Positions 17,673-25,886 are shown, counted from the first letter of the stretch. The stretch: DNA of 64,000 nucleotides from CALINB01 sp938045325 (GCA_038114465.1 JAYNQW010000006.1:1-64000), one strand, 5' to 3'. Made by a program: numbers and translations. The notes: generated by a model not told the origin, from the letters alone.

Positions 17673-18521
17673 TTGAGCGTCAGGGAACGGTTAAACGCGG
17701 CCGCGCCGTTTTCGAAAAAAATTACGCTTAATCGGAGATTTAGTTCCAAACGGCCTGGGTTTTGGGCGCTTCAACAGGCTCAGCCCGCCGCCGCTCCGCA
17801 CCATCCCAACTGCCGTTACGCCGCCGCCGATCCGGATGACATGGTCTCGCTCAGGTTGTGGCTTGAATCCAATCGGATTATCACGACACGCCACCGGCGC
17901 TTAATGGCAGTGAGTGAAATTAGCGAGCGCATCAGCAGCGGCCGGGGCCCAAAAAACACTGGCGATTTCTTGGTTGAAGTGACGGCCCGGTTGGTGGACC
18001 GTATGTCGCCCGTCATCGAAGGGCTTGATGAGTCGGAAGACGAAATTGAAGATATGGTCGTGACGGGTGAATATGAAAATTTACGCTCCGAGCTTGCCAA
18101 AATAAGGCGTGAAGCAATCAGCCTTCGTCGGTATCTTTCGCCACAGCGCGAAGCGATGTCGCGACTCCAATCCGAAACGATCGAGTGGCTCAGCGCCGGA
18201 CAAAAAGCAAGATTGCGGGAAGTTTCGGACCGGATCATCCGTTATGTCGAAGACCTGGACTCTATCCGCGAGCGGGCGGCTGTTATTCAAGATGAAGTTG
18301 CCAATCGCGTCTCTGAACAGATCAACAACAACATGTTTATTCTGGCCGTCGTCGCGACGGTTCTTTTGCCGCTGGGGTTTGTCACGGGACTGCTTGGTAT
18401 CAACGTCGACGGTATGCCGGGCGCCAAGGATGCCCCATGGGCCTTTTGGCAGGTAACAGGGGCGTTGGCCGTTTTCGTCGTGATAGAGGTGATCATCATG
18501 AAAAAGCTGAAGTGGTTTTAA
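17673..18521 (+). CDS. zntB: ZntB/CorA-family transporter, N-terminally eroded
   Basis: Zinc/metal transporter of the CorA superfamily. Recognisable ZntB sequence starts only near 17805 (ADPDDMVSLRLWLESNRIIT) and continues through the coiled helices to two C-terminal membrane segments with the diagnostic LLGINVDGMPG loop. ZntB proteins are usually about 320-330 residues. Here about the first 100 residues of the cytoplasmic domain are missing, and the in-frame stretch 17673-17800 (TTG start, Arg/Pro-rich) looks unrelated. ATG 17841 is the first ATG (226 residues). It may be a pseudogene, or a truncated protein using a new start. No frameshifted remnant was seen upstream. Confidence 0.7.
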   Translation: MSVRERLNAAAPFSKKITLNRRFSSKRPGFWALQQAQPAAAPHHPNCRYAAADPDDMVSLRLWLESNRIITTRHRRLMAVSEISERISSGRGPKNTGDFLVEVTARLVDRMSPVIEGLDESEDEIEDMVVTGEYENLRSELAKIRREAISLRRYLSPQREAMSRLQSETIEWLSAGQKARLREVSDRIIRYVEDLDSIRERAAVIQDEVANRVSEQINNNMFILAVVATVLLPLGFVTGLLGINVDGMPGAKDAPWAFWQVTGALAVFVVIEVIIMKKLKWF

Positions 18522-18557
18522 GAAACCAGCACGGCTTTAATTAATTTCGCGGAAAAA

Positions 18558-18580
18558 GGTCCACTGGACCCTCGCTTTTT
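18558..18580 (+). terminator. Weak terminator after the ZntB-like gene
   Basis: GGTCC-ACT-GGACC (18558-18570) is followed by CTCGCTTTTT. The stem is only five base pairs, so confidence is modest. On the opposite strand the tRNA-Val transcript runs into TTTTTT directly after its CCA end, a separate termination signal. Confidence 0.4.
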
Positions 18581-18611
18581 ATGTTTTCCCCCGGGGGGCT
18601 TCGGCAAAAAA

Positions 18612-18686
18612 TGGTGGGCGCGACAGGGATTGAACCTGTGACCCCTGCCGTGTGAAGGCAGTGCTCTCCCGCTGAGCTACGCGCCC
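18612..18686 (-). tRNA. tRNA-Val (anticodon CAC)
   Basis: On the minus strand the sequence folds into a full cloverleaf: acceptor GGGCGCG with CGCGCCC, D stem GCTC/GAGC, anticodon stem CTGCC/GGCAG around loop TTCACAC (anticodon CAC, decoding GUG), and T arm ACAGG-TTCAATC-CCTGT. The 3' CCA is encoded in the DNA. A T-run follows the CCA. The gene stands alone between zntB and gph. Confidence 0.95.
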
Positions 18687-18745
18687 ATTTTGCCGTTAGG
18701 CGCGCCCATATAAGAGTGCTGGCGAAGGAGTGTCAAGAAAGCGGC

Positions 18746-19432
18746 TTAGGTGAAGTCTTCGATGACTGCCGGGACTTCGGTCAGGATATCAATAATCCGA
18801 TCAGCGCCGATCTCCTCCAGCGGCAGTTTTGCGTAACCGAAACTGACCAGGATTGAGCGCACGCCGGCATCCTTGGCGCAATAGATGTCCTGCTCCTTAT
18901 CGCCGATCATGACGCACGATTCGGGCGTCAAGCCAAGTTCCTCGATCACGGCGAGAAGATGGCGTGGGTCGGGTTTGCTGATACCGGGAATGGAATTCCC
19001 GCCGGAAACGGCGCTGAAATAACGTTCGATGTCCAAATTTTTAATGATGGTTTGGGTTGGGGCAATGGGCTTGTTAGTGCAAAGACCGAGGGTGAAATTC
19101 TGGCGCTTCAGGGTTTGAAGAGTCTCGATAGCGCCGGGATACAAGTGATCGGTTTCAGCGTCCTCGCCGGTGTAAATGTCGATAAATTGCTTGGACAATC
19201 CTTTGAATTCTTCTTGATCGGGAACGCCGCCCGTCGCGGCAAAGGCCCGTTCAATCAACTTGATCGCGCCGTCGCCGATCATGCCCTGGACCTCGCCGAG
19301 CGTGACCGGCCGCCGTCCCGCCGGCTCTAAAATCCTGTTAACAGTGGCCATCAGATCGGGCGCGCTATCGAGCAAGGTGCCGTCAAAATCGAAAATAATA
19401 CCCTTGATCGTGCCTTGTTTTGGGGATGTCAT
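18746..19432 (-). CDS. gph: Phosphoglycolate phosphatase (HAD family)
   Basis: Haloacid-dehalogenase hydrolase of 228 residues that removes phosphate from 2-phosphoglycolate, a product of DNA repair or oxygenation reactions. ATG 19432 (MTSPKQGTIKG) is preferred over the upstream TTG 19450. Motif I is IIFDFDGTLLDSAPDL with the nucleophile and acid aspartates, motif II is GLCTNKP, and motifs III/IV are KPDPRHL and MIGDKEQDI. The cap region GMIGDGAIKLIERAF is typical of Gph. In the last motif, GDKEQD replaces the usual GDSxxD. Transcribed away from glmU. Confidence 0.88.
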   Translation of the reverse strand: MTSPKQGTIKGIIFDFDGTLLDSAPDLMATVNRILEPAGRRPVTLGEVQGMIGDGAIKLIERAFAATGGVPDQEEFKGLSKQFIDIYTGEDAETDHLYPGAIETLQTLKRQNFTLGLCTNKPIAPTQTIIKNLDIERYFSAVSGGNSIPGISKPDPRHLLAVIEELGLTPESCVMIGDKEQDIYCAKDAGVRSILVSFGYAKLPLEEIGADRIIDILTEVPAVIEDFT

Positions 19433-19588
19433 TGCAATAGACCGTAACAATAGTTGACTTGGCGGGATTCGGCGTGTGTGGCAGTTTCTCGCAAAAATTT
19501 ACGAAATGTTCGCGATCGATGTTTATTCACATCGACATGTTGTATTCATTCAAGGCCCAATGACCAAGTAAAAAGCGACCCGATACAT

Positions 19589-20938
19589 ATGAGCGATCGT
19601 CATATTGCCGTCATCGTCCTTGCTGCCGGACTCGGCACGCGGATGAAATCGGCAAAACCCAAAGTCATGCACCCGCTGGCGGGCCGGCCCATGGTCCGCC
19701 ACCTGCTTGAGACCGTCGAGCAGCTTGAGCCCGAGAAAATTGTCTGTGTGATCGGCGAAGATATGGATGGTGTGCGAGAGACGGTCGCGCCGGTTCCTTG
19801 TGTCATCCAAAAGGAACGCCTCGGCACTGGACATGCGGTCCTCGCGGCAGAAAAAACCTTGGCCGGATTCTCAGGCGATATTTTGATTCTTTACGGCGAT
19901 TCGCCGCTGATCTCGTTTGAGACTTTATCCGCACATAAAACCGCCCGGGCCGCCGGGCATGCCGTCGCGGTGTTGGGCTTCGATGCTGAAGAGCCGGGTG
20001 CTTACGGCCGCTTGATCATGAATGCCAGCGATACATTGGAGGCGATCATCGAAGCAAAAGACGCAACGCCTGAACAAGCAGCAATTTCGTTTTGCAATTC
20101 CGGCGTGATGATGGCCGATAGCGAAGTTCTGTGGAAACTGTTGAACCGTGTCGGCAATGACAATGCCAAGGGTGAATATTATCTGACCGACATCGTCGCC
20201 TTGGCGCGTGCTGACGGCTTAACGTGTGCCGCCGTCGAGGGGGACGAATACGAACTCGTCGGAATCAATGACCGGGTCGAATTGGCACTCGCTGAAACCC
20301 TGGTACAGGCGCATTTGCGCATGCGTGCGATGGTCGGCGGTGCGACATTAACCGATCCGGAAACTGTTTACTTTTCCTATGACACGAAAATCGGCCAGGA
20401 TGTGGTGATCGGCCCGCATGTGGTTTTCGGCCCCGGTGTCACAATTGAGGATAATGTCGAAATTCGGGCTTATAGTCACATTGAAGCCGCCCATGTGAAG
20501 CCCGGTGCGATCATCGGTCCGTTTGCCCGTCTACGCCCGGGTGCCGACATCGGTCCCGATGTTCACATCGGTAATTTCGTTGAGGTGAAAAACGCCGTCA
20601 TTGAGGAAGGGGCCAAGGCCAATCATTTGGCCTATATCGGCGATGCCCGGGTCGGCGCGGGGGCGAATATCGGCGCGGGCACAATCACCTGTAATTACGA
20701 CGGCTATTTTAAAACTCATACGGATATCGGCGCGGGCGCGTTTATCGGCTCGAACACGGCTTTAGTTGCGCCAGTCAAAATCGGCGATGGTGCTAGTATC
20801 GGCGCGGGCAGCGTCATTACGAAAGATGTGGCCGCCGATTCCTTGGCACTTGAGCGGTCTGAGCAAAAGGAGCTTGCAGGGGCCGCGAAGAAAATTCGCG
20901 AGCGCAAGGCGGCCAAGAAAGCGAAGTCGAAAAATTAA
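19589..20938 (+). CDS. glmU: Bifunctional GlcNAc-1-P uridyltransferase/GlcN-1-P acetyltransferase GlmU
   Basis: Makes UDP-GlcNAc for peptidoglycan and lipopolysaccharide. ATG 19589 (MSDRHIAVIVLAAG) gives 449 residues; the frame open to 19454 has no support. The N-terminal pyrophosphorylase domain starts with LAAGLGTRMKSAKPKVMHPL and contains LYGDSPLI. The C-terminal half is a left-handed beta helix of hexapeptide repeats (VVIGPHVVFGPGVTIEDNVE onward) with the acetyltransferase NYDGYFKTHTDIG segment. The C-terminus ends in a Lys/Arg-rich tail. glmS follows 109 bp downstream in the same direction, so the amino-sugar pathway is grouped. Confidence 0.95.
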   Translation: MSDRHIAVIVLAAGLGTRMKSAKPKVMHPLAGRPMVRHLLETVEQLEPEKIVCVIGEDMDGVRETVAPVPCVIQKERLGTGHAVLAAEKTLAGFSGDILILYGDSPLISFETLSAHKTARAAGHAVAVLGFDAEEPGAYGRLIMNASDTLEAIIEAKDATPEQAAISFCNSGVMMADSEVLWKLLNRVGNDNAKGEYYLTDIVALARADGLTCAAVEGDEYELVGINDRVELALAETLVQAHLRMRAMVGGATLTDPETVYFSYDTKIGQDVVIGPHVVFGPGVTIEDNVEIRAYSHIEAAHVKPGAIIGPFARLRPGADIGPDVHIGNFVEVKNAVIEEGAKANHLAYIGDARVGAGANIGAGTITCNYDGYFKTHTDIGAGAFIGSNTALVAPVKIGDGASIGAGSVITKDVAADSLALERSEQKELAGAAKKIRERKAAKKAKSKN

Positions 20939-21047
20939 TGATTTCAAAGGTTTCGCCGTCTCAGTAAGGAAACGGCAAGAAACCGGTTTTATAGTGAGCC
21001 GGCGGACGCTGGGGTTATCGAATTAAGGGAACGGCCAGGAAACAACC

Positions 21048-22871
21048 ATGTGCGGAATCGTCGGAATCATCGGGCAAGCCGAAGTCGCCCCGTTATTGCT
21101 GGAGGGCTTAAAGCGGCTTGAGTATCGCGGTTACGATTCCGCCGGTATCGCAACGCTCACCAACGGTAAAATCGAACGCAGCCGGGCCGAAGGCAAACTC
21201 GTCAATCTCGAAGCTTTAATGAACGATTCTCCCGTGCCGGGCACCATCGGGATCGGCCATACCCGTTGGGCGACCCACGGCGCGCCGAACGAAAAGAATG
21301 CGCACCCTCATGCGACGGACAAAGTCGCGGTCGTGCATAACGGCATTATCGAAAATTTCCTGGAACTGAAAGAAGAAGTCGAGGCGCACGGTCATGTGTT
21401 GTCGTCCGACACCGACACCGAAGTGATCGTGCATCTCATCACGCAATACCTCGAAGAGGGTTTGTCGCCAAAAGATGCTGTCGCCAAGGCGTTGAACCGT
21501 CTTGAAGGAGCCTACGCCTTAGGCGTGATTTTTGCCGGCGAACACGATTTCATGATCGCCGCGCGTCACGGCAGTCCGCTCGCCATCGGATACGGTGATG
21601 GTGAAATGTTCCTCGGCTCGGACGCGCTCGCTCTCGCCCCCTTAACCGATAAAATTATGTATTTGGAAGACGGTGATTGGGCGGAAATCACCCGCGATGG
21701 CGCCACCGTTTATGATTTGTCCGGCACCAAGGTCAACCGGCCCGTGCGCCCGACGGTGATCTCGGGTGCGAGTGTCGGCAAGGGTGGTTACCGCCATTTC
21801 ATGCTCAAGGAAATTTACGAGCAACCTCAAGTGATCGGCGATACGCTGCATGCTTTGTTTAATCCGACAACGCGCACGGTGACGTTGCCGGACCTGCCAT
21901 TCGACTTAGCGGGCGTGACCAAAATGACGCTGGTCGCCTGCGGCACGTCTTATTATGCTGCTTTGGTCGCACGCTATTGGATCGAACGGCTCGCGCGCAT
22001 TCCGGTCGATGTCGATATCGCCTCGGAGTTCCGATACCGGGAACTGCCGATGACAAAGGACGGGGCCGCGATCTTTATTTCGCAATCGGGGGAAACGGCC
22101 GATACGTTGGCCGCCCTTCGCTATGCCCGTAGCCAAGGCCAGCACATTATTTCGCTTGTGAACGTGCCGGAAAGCACGATTGCGCGGGAATCAGACGCCA
22201 TTCTGCCGACCTATGCCGGACCGGAAATCGGCGTCGCTTCCACCAAGGCATTTACGACCCAGCTGACTGTCTTAGCATGCCTGAGCATCGCGGTCGCCCG
22301 GGCGCGCGGTACCCTCAATCACGAGGCCGAGGCACGGCTTGCTTCGGCGTTGACGGAAGTTCCTGCGCGTGCTGCCGAAGTGCTCAATCACGACGAGCGC
22401 ATCGAAGAGCTGGCGGAAGAAATCATGGAGGCCCGCGATGTACTGTATCTTGGGCGCGGCACCAGCTATGCCATCGCACTTGAAGGCGCGCTTAAATTAA
22501 AAGAGATTTCTTATATTCATGCCGAAGGCTATGCCGCCGGGGAAATGAAGCACGGGCCGATTGCATTGATCGACGACGGGGTGCCGGTCATCGTGATTGC
22601 GCCGAGCGACGAATTATTCGAGAAAACCGCGTCGAACATGCAGGAAGTTATCGCCCGGGGCGGCCGGGTCATTTTCCTAAGCGACGAGGCGGGTGTTAAA
22701 AAGCTCGGTAACTTGGCCGCAGCGACGATTACGTTGCCCCACGTCGATCCGTTTGTGGCACCGATCCTATACGCCATTCCGGTGCAGCTTCTCGCCTATC
22801 ATGTTGCCTGCCTGAAAGGCACCGACGTCGATCAGCCGCGCAATCTCGCCAAGAGCGTGACTGTGGAATAA
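21048..22871 (+). CDS. glmS: Glutamine-fructose-6-phosphate aminotransferase GlmS
   Basis: First enzyme of the hexosamine pathway, 607 residues. After removal of the initiator Met, Cys2 of MCGIVGIIG is the glutaminase nucleophile. GHTRWATHGAPNEKNAHPH belongs to the class II amidotransferase domain. Two SIS domains follow, with ACGTSYYAALVARYWIE, SQSGETADTLAALR and the C-terminal VTVE that reaches the active site. Length and order match the family. No glmS ribozyme-like structure was evident in the 109-bp leader. Confidence 0.96.
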   Translation: MCGIVGIIGQAEVAPLLLEGLKRLEYRGYDSAGIATLTNGKIERSRAEGKLVNLEALMNDSPVPGTIGIGHTRWATHGAPNEKNAHPHATDKVAVVHNGIIENFLELKEEVEAHGHVLSSDTDTEVIVHLITQYLEEGLSPKDAVAKALNRLEGAYALGVIFAGEHDFMIAARHGSPLAIGYGDGEMFLGSDALALAPLTDKIMYLEDGDWAEITRDGATVYDLSGTKVNRPVRPTVISGASVGKGGYRHFMLKEIYEQPQVIGDTLHALFNPTTRTVTLPDLPFDLAGVTKMTLVACGTSYYAALVARYWIERLARIPVDVDIASEFRYRELPMTKDGAAIFISQSGETADTLAALRYARSQGQHIISLVNVPESTIARESDAILPTYAGPEIGVASTKAFTTQLTVLACLSIAVARARGTLNHEAEARLASALTEVPARAAEVLNHDERIEELAEEIMEARDVLYLGRGTSYAIALEGALKLKEISYIHAEGYAAGEMKHGPIALIDDGVPVIVIAPSDELFEKTASNMQEVIARGGRVIFLSDEAGVKKLGNLAAATITLPHVDPFVAPILYAIPVQLLAYHVACLKGTDVDQPRNLAKSVTVE

Positions 22872-22956
22872 CCGTCCCTGCCCTGGCGGGTGCCCCCGTA
22901 TTACGGTTGGTCGCTTTCTCTCGATATTTCGCTTGCAAAAAAACCAAAAGAGCATA

Positions 22957-23022
22957 ATGAGGATTTTGGTCGGTGCTTATGACAGCCGATTGCGAGGTTC
23001 TTATGGAGGATTCCTCAAATGA
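22957..23022 (+). CDS. Possible 21-codon leader ORF before the SET gene
   Basis: An ATG at 22957 opens a 21-residue frame (MRILVGAYDSRLRGSYGGFL and a final K) whose TGA overlaps the first ATG of the SET-domain gene (ATGA at 23019-23022). The purine-rich AAAAGAG stands just upstream. The exact stop-start overlap is the only positive sign, and short chance frames of this kind are common, so this is tentative. Confidence 0.2.
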   Translation: MRILVGAYDSRLRGSYGGFLK

Positions 23023-23474
23023 TGCTTATTCCCACTTATGTGCGCGGTAGCGGTATCCATGGTATCGGTATTTTCGCGGGCCGGGAAATAAAGAAGGGCG
23101 AACAAGTTTGGACTTTCGATCCGGTTTTCGATCATATTATTTCCGATAAGGCGATATCGTATCTCGATCCAACGCAGGCGACATTTCTCGAAACCTATGC
23201 TTATCGCGATCAGTGGCGCAACAACGCCCTCGTTTTGGAAAGTGATAACGGCCGTTTTATGAATCACAGCTCCGATCCGAATTGTGATTTTACGAATGGC
23301 GACGGTTTTGCCGCCCGGCATATCGAGCAAGACGAGGAACTGACTTGTGATTACGCGGTATGTTGTGTCGAGTACCTTGGACGCGTGGATTTCGGCATCG
23401 AGACATCCGTATGGACACTGGTCAATGTGCCGTTGTCTGCGATGAAAGTCAAAAACAGTCCCGAAGCCCGGTAA
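23019..23474 (+). CDS. SET-domain protein (putative protein-lysine methyltransferase)
   Basis: The 151-residue protein is a single compact SET domain. GIGIFAGREIKKGE is the N-terminal SAM-proximal strand pair, RFMNHSSDPNCDF carries the NHSxxPN signature of the SAM-binding pseudoknot, and EELTCDYA gives the catalytic-region tyrosine. There is no pre-SET or post-SET zinc cluster, although C-terminal cysteines (AVCCVEY) occur. SET proteins are eukaryotic-like, but short stand-alone forms occur in many bacteria with mostly unknown targets. The ribosome-binding site is ATGGAGGA. It stands alone between glmS and the cysteine-motif pair. Confidence 0.85.
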   Translation: MMLIPTYVRGSGIHGIGIFAGREIKKGEQVWTFDPVFDHIISDKAISYLDPTQATFLETYAYRDQWRNNALVLESDNGRFMNHSSDPNCDFTNGDGFAARHIEQDEELTCDYAVCCVEYLGRVDFGIETSVWTLVNVPLSAMKVKNSPEAR

Positions 23475-23617
23475 TCATTTTCTTGCCGCCAGCAGTAAGC
23501 TTGCAGTCGTCAAGCTCATCCGTTTTGCATTCATGAACACGCCCTTATCGAGTGATCTGTGGTGGATTTTGTGTGAGTCCCGGGGTAGCATGGCTTGAAA
23601 TGCAGGAGCATGGCGTT

Positions 23618-24181
23618 ATGAAAAAATGGATTTTGGCCATAGGTTTCGGTGTGTGGGTCGGTGGCGGTTCCATCGGTAGCGTTCAGGCTCAACCCTCGGC
23701 ACTAACCCTCGGGTATTGCGCATCCGATTTCGACGTTTGTTACAACAGTTGCCGGATCAGTCACCCTGAACCGTCTTTCGCGGCTGACCGAGCCCGTGTG
23801 ATTTGCGGGCAAAACTGTTTTAAGCAGCGCCAGCAATGCGAAGCCCGCGCCGGCGGTGTCGTCCGAGCGGTACCGCAACCGATTGAGCCCTTGTCGGCCC
23901 CTCAAGCTCAGCAGCCCCAACAGCGTCAAGCGGCACCCGCAACAACACCGGCTGCAGCGCCGCGGCGTGATGATTTGCGCCGGGCGTATCCTCGCCCGGG
24001 CACGGTTCAACAAGCGCCTGCCGGTGTTGCCGGTTCGGCGCCGGTGCAGGCAAAACGCCAACAGGCACCGGTGACATCGTCACGAGTGCCTCAAGCTGAA
24101 ACAACAGAAAAGGAGTCCGGTTTTCTCGGGTGGTTCAAGCGTCCCGAAAAAAAGAAATCCGTGATACCCGGTAAGCGATGA
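23618..24181 (+). CDS. Secreted six-cysteine (mirror twin Cx3C) protein, longer paralogue
   Basis: Unrecognised exported protein of 187 residues. ATG 23618 is chosen over the frame start at 23552: CAGGAG lies nine bases upstream and a signal peptide (MKKWILAIGF onward, cleaved near VQA) follows. The mature N-terminus has C34, C41, C45, C63, C67 and C74, that is Cx6Cx3Cx17Cx3Cx6C, with CYNSCR and CGQNCFKQRQQC. The rest (about 80-187) is a disordered Gln/Ala/Pro-rich linker ending in a basic segment. The next gene overlaps by four bases and repeats the same cysteine spacing exactly. Not known to me as a described family. Confidence 0.7.
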   Translation: MKKWILAIGFGVWVGGGSIGSVQAQPSALTLGYCASDFDVCYNSCRISHPEPSFAADRARVICGQNCFKQRQQCEARAGGVVRAVPQPIEPLSAPQAQQPQQRQAAPATTPAAAPRRDDLRRAYPRPGTVQQAPAGVAGSAPVQAKRQQAPVTSSRVPQAETTEKESGFLGWFKRPEKKKSVIPGKR

Positions 24182-24573
24182 GTAAAATTTTAAATATTAT
24201 TTCGATCGTGGCCATGTTTGTGTGCTTTGCAGCCCAGCCGGCCTCGGCAACCGAGCAAAAAGCCAAGACGATCGAGGAATGCCAAAAAATTTACAATGCG
24301 TGCTACGCCCAATGCCGCAAGGATTATCCGACACAGGATCTCGAGGGCGATGCGCAACGCACGACATGCGGAACGACGTGTGCCGCGCAGCGCACTGCGT
24401 GCAAGGCGGCTGTCGAATATGCCACAAAAGCGCGGCCTGCTCTCGAGGACATGATCGAGAAATTAAAATCTTTTCTTGATGAAATTCTCAAATCGTTGCC
24501 CGAGGGCAATCAAGCACCGTCACCGGATCAAAAACCTAAGTCCGGCCCGGAAGAAGGCCCGGTCAAAATTTAG
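24178..24573 (+). CDS. Secreted six-cysteine (mirror twin Cx3C) protein, shorter paralogue
   Basis: Exported protein of 131 residues translated from an ATGA overlap with the preceding gene, hence probably coupled in expression. The signal peptide spans about residues 1-24 (ending PASA). The mature part has C35, C42, C46, C64, C68 and C75, the same Cx6Cx3Cx17Cx3Cx6C array as its neighbour, with CYAQCRKDYP and CGTTCAAQRTAC. The likely fold is a helical hairpin held by nested disulfides (1-6, 2-5, 3-4); this is an inference from symmetry. The remainder is an amphipathic helix (MIEKLKSFLDEILKSL) and a Pro-rich tail. Confidence 0.7.
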   Translation: MSKILNIISIVAMFVCFAAQPASATEQKAKTIEECQKIYNACYAQCRKDYPTQDLEGDAQRTTCGTTCAAQRTACKAAVEYATKARPALEDMIEKLKSFLDEILKSLPEGNQAPSPDQKPKSGPEEGPVKI

Positions 24574-24577
24574 TTTC

Positions 24578-25096
24578 TCAGTTCTTATGCTTGTGGCCAT
24601 GATTGGTTTTCATGTTTTTCATGTGCCTGTCTTGCATGTACCTGTGTGATTTTTCCGAAATCATATCGTGCCGGTTTTGCACATGTTGGGGCCAGCGGCT
24701 TTTAATAAATGTCAGGACATCCCATATGTCCTGATCGCTCAGTACGCCTTTAAACGGCGGCATCATGCTTTTGTGATTAGCGGTTGACGGCCCGCCGTTT
24801 TTGACGACGCCAAACAACATTTCGCTGCCATGATGCCAGGTATGGCCGGTTTCATCCTGCGGCGGCGCAGGCAGCGTGCCGTCCGGATTGCGTTGGCGCC
24901 AATTGGCTTGCCCTTCAAGGTTTCTTCCGTGACAGACCGCGCAGTTTTTCATGTAAATTTTTTTACCGCTTTTCACTAGGGCTTCCTTGCTAGGGTCCAT
25001 TTTGTGCCACGGTTTGTGATGCGCCAAAACCGGTGATGTAAAGGTAAGCGCAACAACCATGGTGGAAATGAAAAAACATATGCTTTTGATAAACAT
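24578..25096 (-). CDS. Periplasmic class I c-type cytochrome with His-rich tail
   Basis: Small monohaem cytochrome of 172 residues from ATG 25096, which gives a signal peptide (MFIKSICFFISTMVVALTF, cut near VLA). ATG 25138 is an alternative start. The haem site is CAVCHG and the probable axial methionine lies in SMMPPFKGVLSD, followed by the usual C-terminal helix DIWDVLTFIKSRWP. The mature N-terminus (HHKPWHK) and the C-terminal tail (HMKNMKTNHGHKHKN) are rich in histidine and methionine, suggesting metal contact. Lies 22 bp downstream of a Spy-like gene with a His-rich tail, so they are probably one operon. Confidence 0.85.
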   Translation of the reverse strand: MFIKSICFFISTMVVALTFTSPVLAHHKPWHKMDPSKEALVKSGKKIYMKNCAVCHGRNLEGQANWRQRNPDGTLPAPPQDETGHTWHHGSEMLFGVVKNGGPSTANHKSMMPPFKGVLSDQDIWDVLTFIKSRWPQHVQNRHDMISEKSHRYMQDRHMKNMKTNHGHKHKN

Positions 25097-25118
25097 GAGC
25101 TTCAGGCCTTGATAGAGA

Positions 25119-25679
25119 TTAATGACTTCCGTGTTCATGTTTTTTATGAGCGCCGTTCGAATAACCGCGTAAGTTGGTATACATTTTCAATTGTTGATCC
25201 GTTAGCAGCGGTTTCGATTTAAGGTGATATTTTAAATGTACGACACGCAGTTCTCCTTTTAAACGGGCGATTTTCGATACAGTTTCTTTTAGATTTTTTA
25301 ACGTGACCGTCCCTTGAGAAAACAGTTTTTCGAGTGCAACTTCGGCTGCAATTAATTTTATACCCTTGGGGATCGCTTCGGCTTTCATTTGCCGGTATAG
25401 CGCTTCAACAGTATTCCGCTGTTGATCGGTGAGGTTTATTTTATCGGCTAATTCAAGGATATGCAGTGGACCGGGGTAACGGTTTAATTCAGCCGTTTTA
25501 GCCATGCCGAGGCCGCCGCCGGTTTTGAGCCCTTCGATAACTTGTTCAGATAAGGCTTTGACGGGCCGGTTTTGCTGGCCGGCATAGGGTTGCTGCCCTG
25601 CTTTTGTGGGCGGTGTCGACGTAATCATTAAGAATGCCGCTAAAGCGAATATTATGGTCGTTTGAATACGCATACTCAT
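25119..25679 (-). CDS. Spy/CpxP-like periplasmic LTxxQ protein with His-rich C-terminus
   Basis: Periplasmic helical protein of 186 residues. ATG 25679 is chosen for its AAGGA ribosome-binding site and signal peptide (MSMRIQTTIIFALAAFLMIT). Two LTxxQ-type signatures (INLTDQQRNTVEAL and LLTDQQLKMYTNL) flank a long helical region with an internal KGIKLIAAEVALEKLF helix, as in the Spy/CpxP/CnrX-like group of periplasmic chaperones and metal sensors. The tail GAHKKHEHGSH is a plausible metal ligand cluster. A metal-stress role together with the downstream cytochrome is inferred, not shown. Confidence 0.75.
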   Translation of the reverse strand: MSMRIQTTIIFALAAFLMITSTPPTKAGQQPYAGQQNRPVKALSEQVIEGLKTGGGLGMAKTAELNRYPGPLHILELADKINLTDQQRNTVEALYRQMKAEAIPKGIKLIAAEVALEKLFSQGTVTLKNLKETVSKIARLKGELRVVHLKYHLKSKPLLTDQQLKMYTNLRGYSNGAHKKHEHGSH

Positions 25680-25793
25680 GGGATATCCTTCGGAATCATG
25701 AATCATGGCCCGGACCTACAGGGTCCAGCCGCAGGAAGGTCAACGGGGGCGCTTCCAGGTAATGCCAGTAGTTACAATCACTTGCCTTAGTGG

Positions 25794-25822
25794 TTAACAG
25801 GCGCAGGCTGCGGGACTATACT
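25794..25822 (+). promoter_or_regulatory. Sigma-70-type promoter for gabD-gor
   Basis: TTAACA (25794-25799), a 17-bp spacer and TATACT (25817-25822) form a near-consensus promoter about 65 bp before gabD. An inverted repeat (CGGTGTT 25845-25851 / AACACCG 25863-25869) in the predicted 5' leader ends 17 bp before the start codon and could modulate translation. Confidence 0.6.
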
Positions 25823-25886
25823 CCGGGCCAATCAAATATTTTAGCGGTGTTGATGTCAAATAAACACCGGACCAGGAGGAGTTAAC

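Noticed and set aside
20531..20719. Short direct repeats in the glmU 3' half as a repeat element
   Set aside because: They encode the hexapeptide repeats of the left-handed beta helix, not a DNA repeat element.
20939..21047. glmS ribozyme before glmS
   Set aside because: The 109-bp gap is too short and shows no conserved ribozyme core; these ribozymes are a Gram-positive feature.
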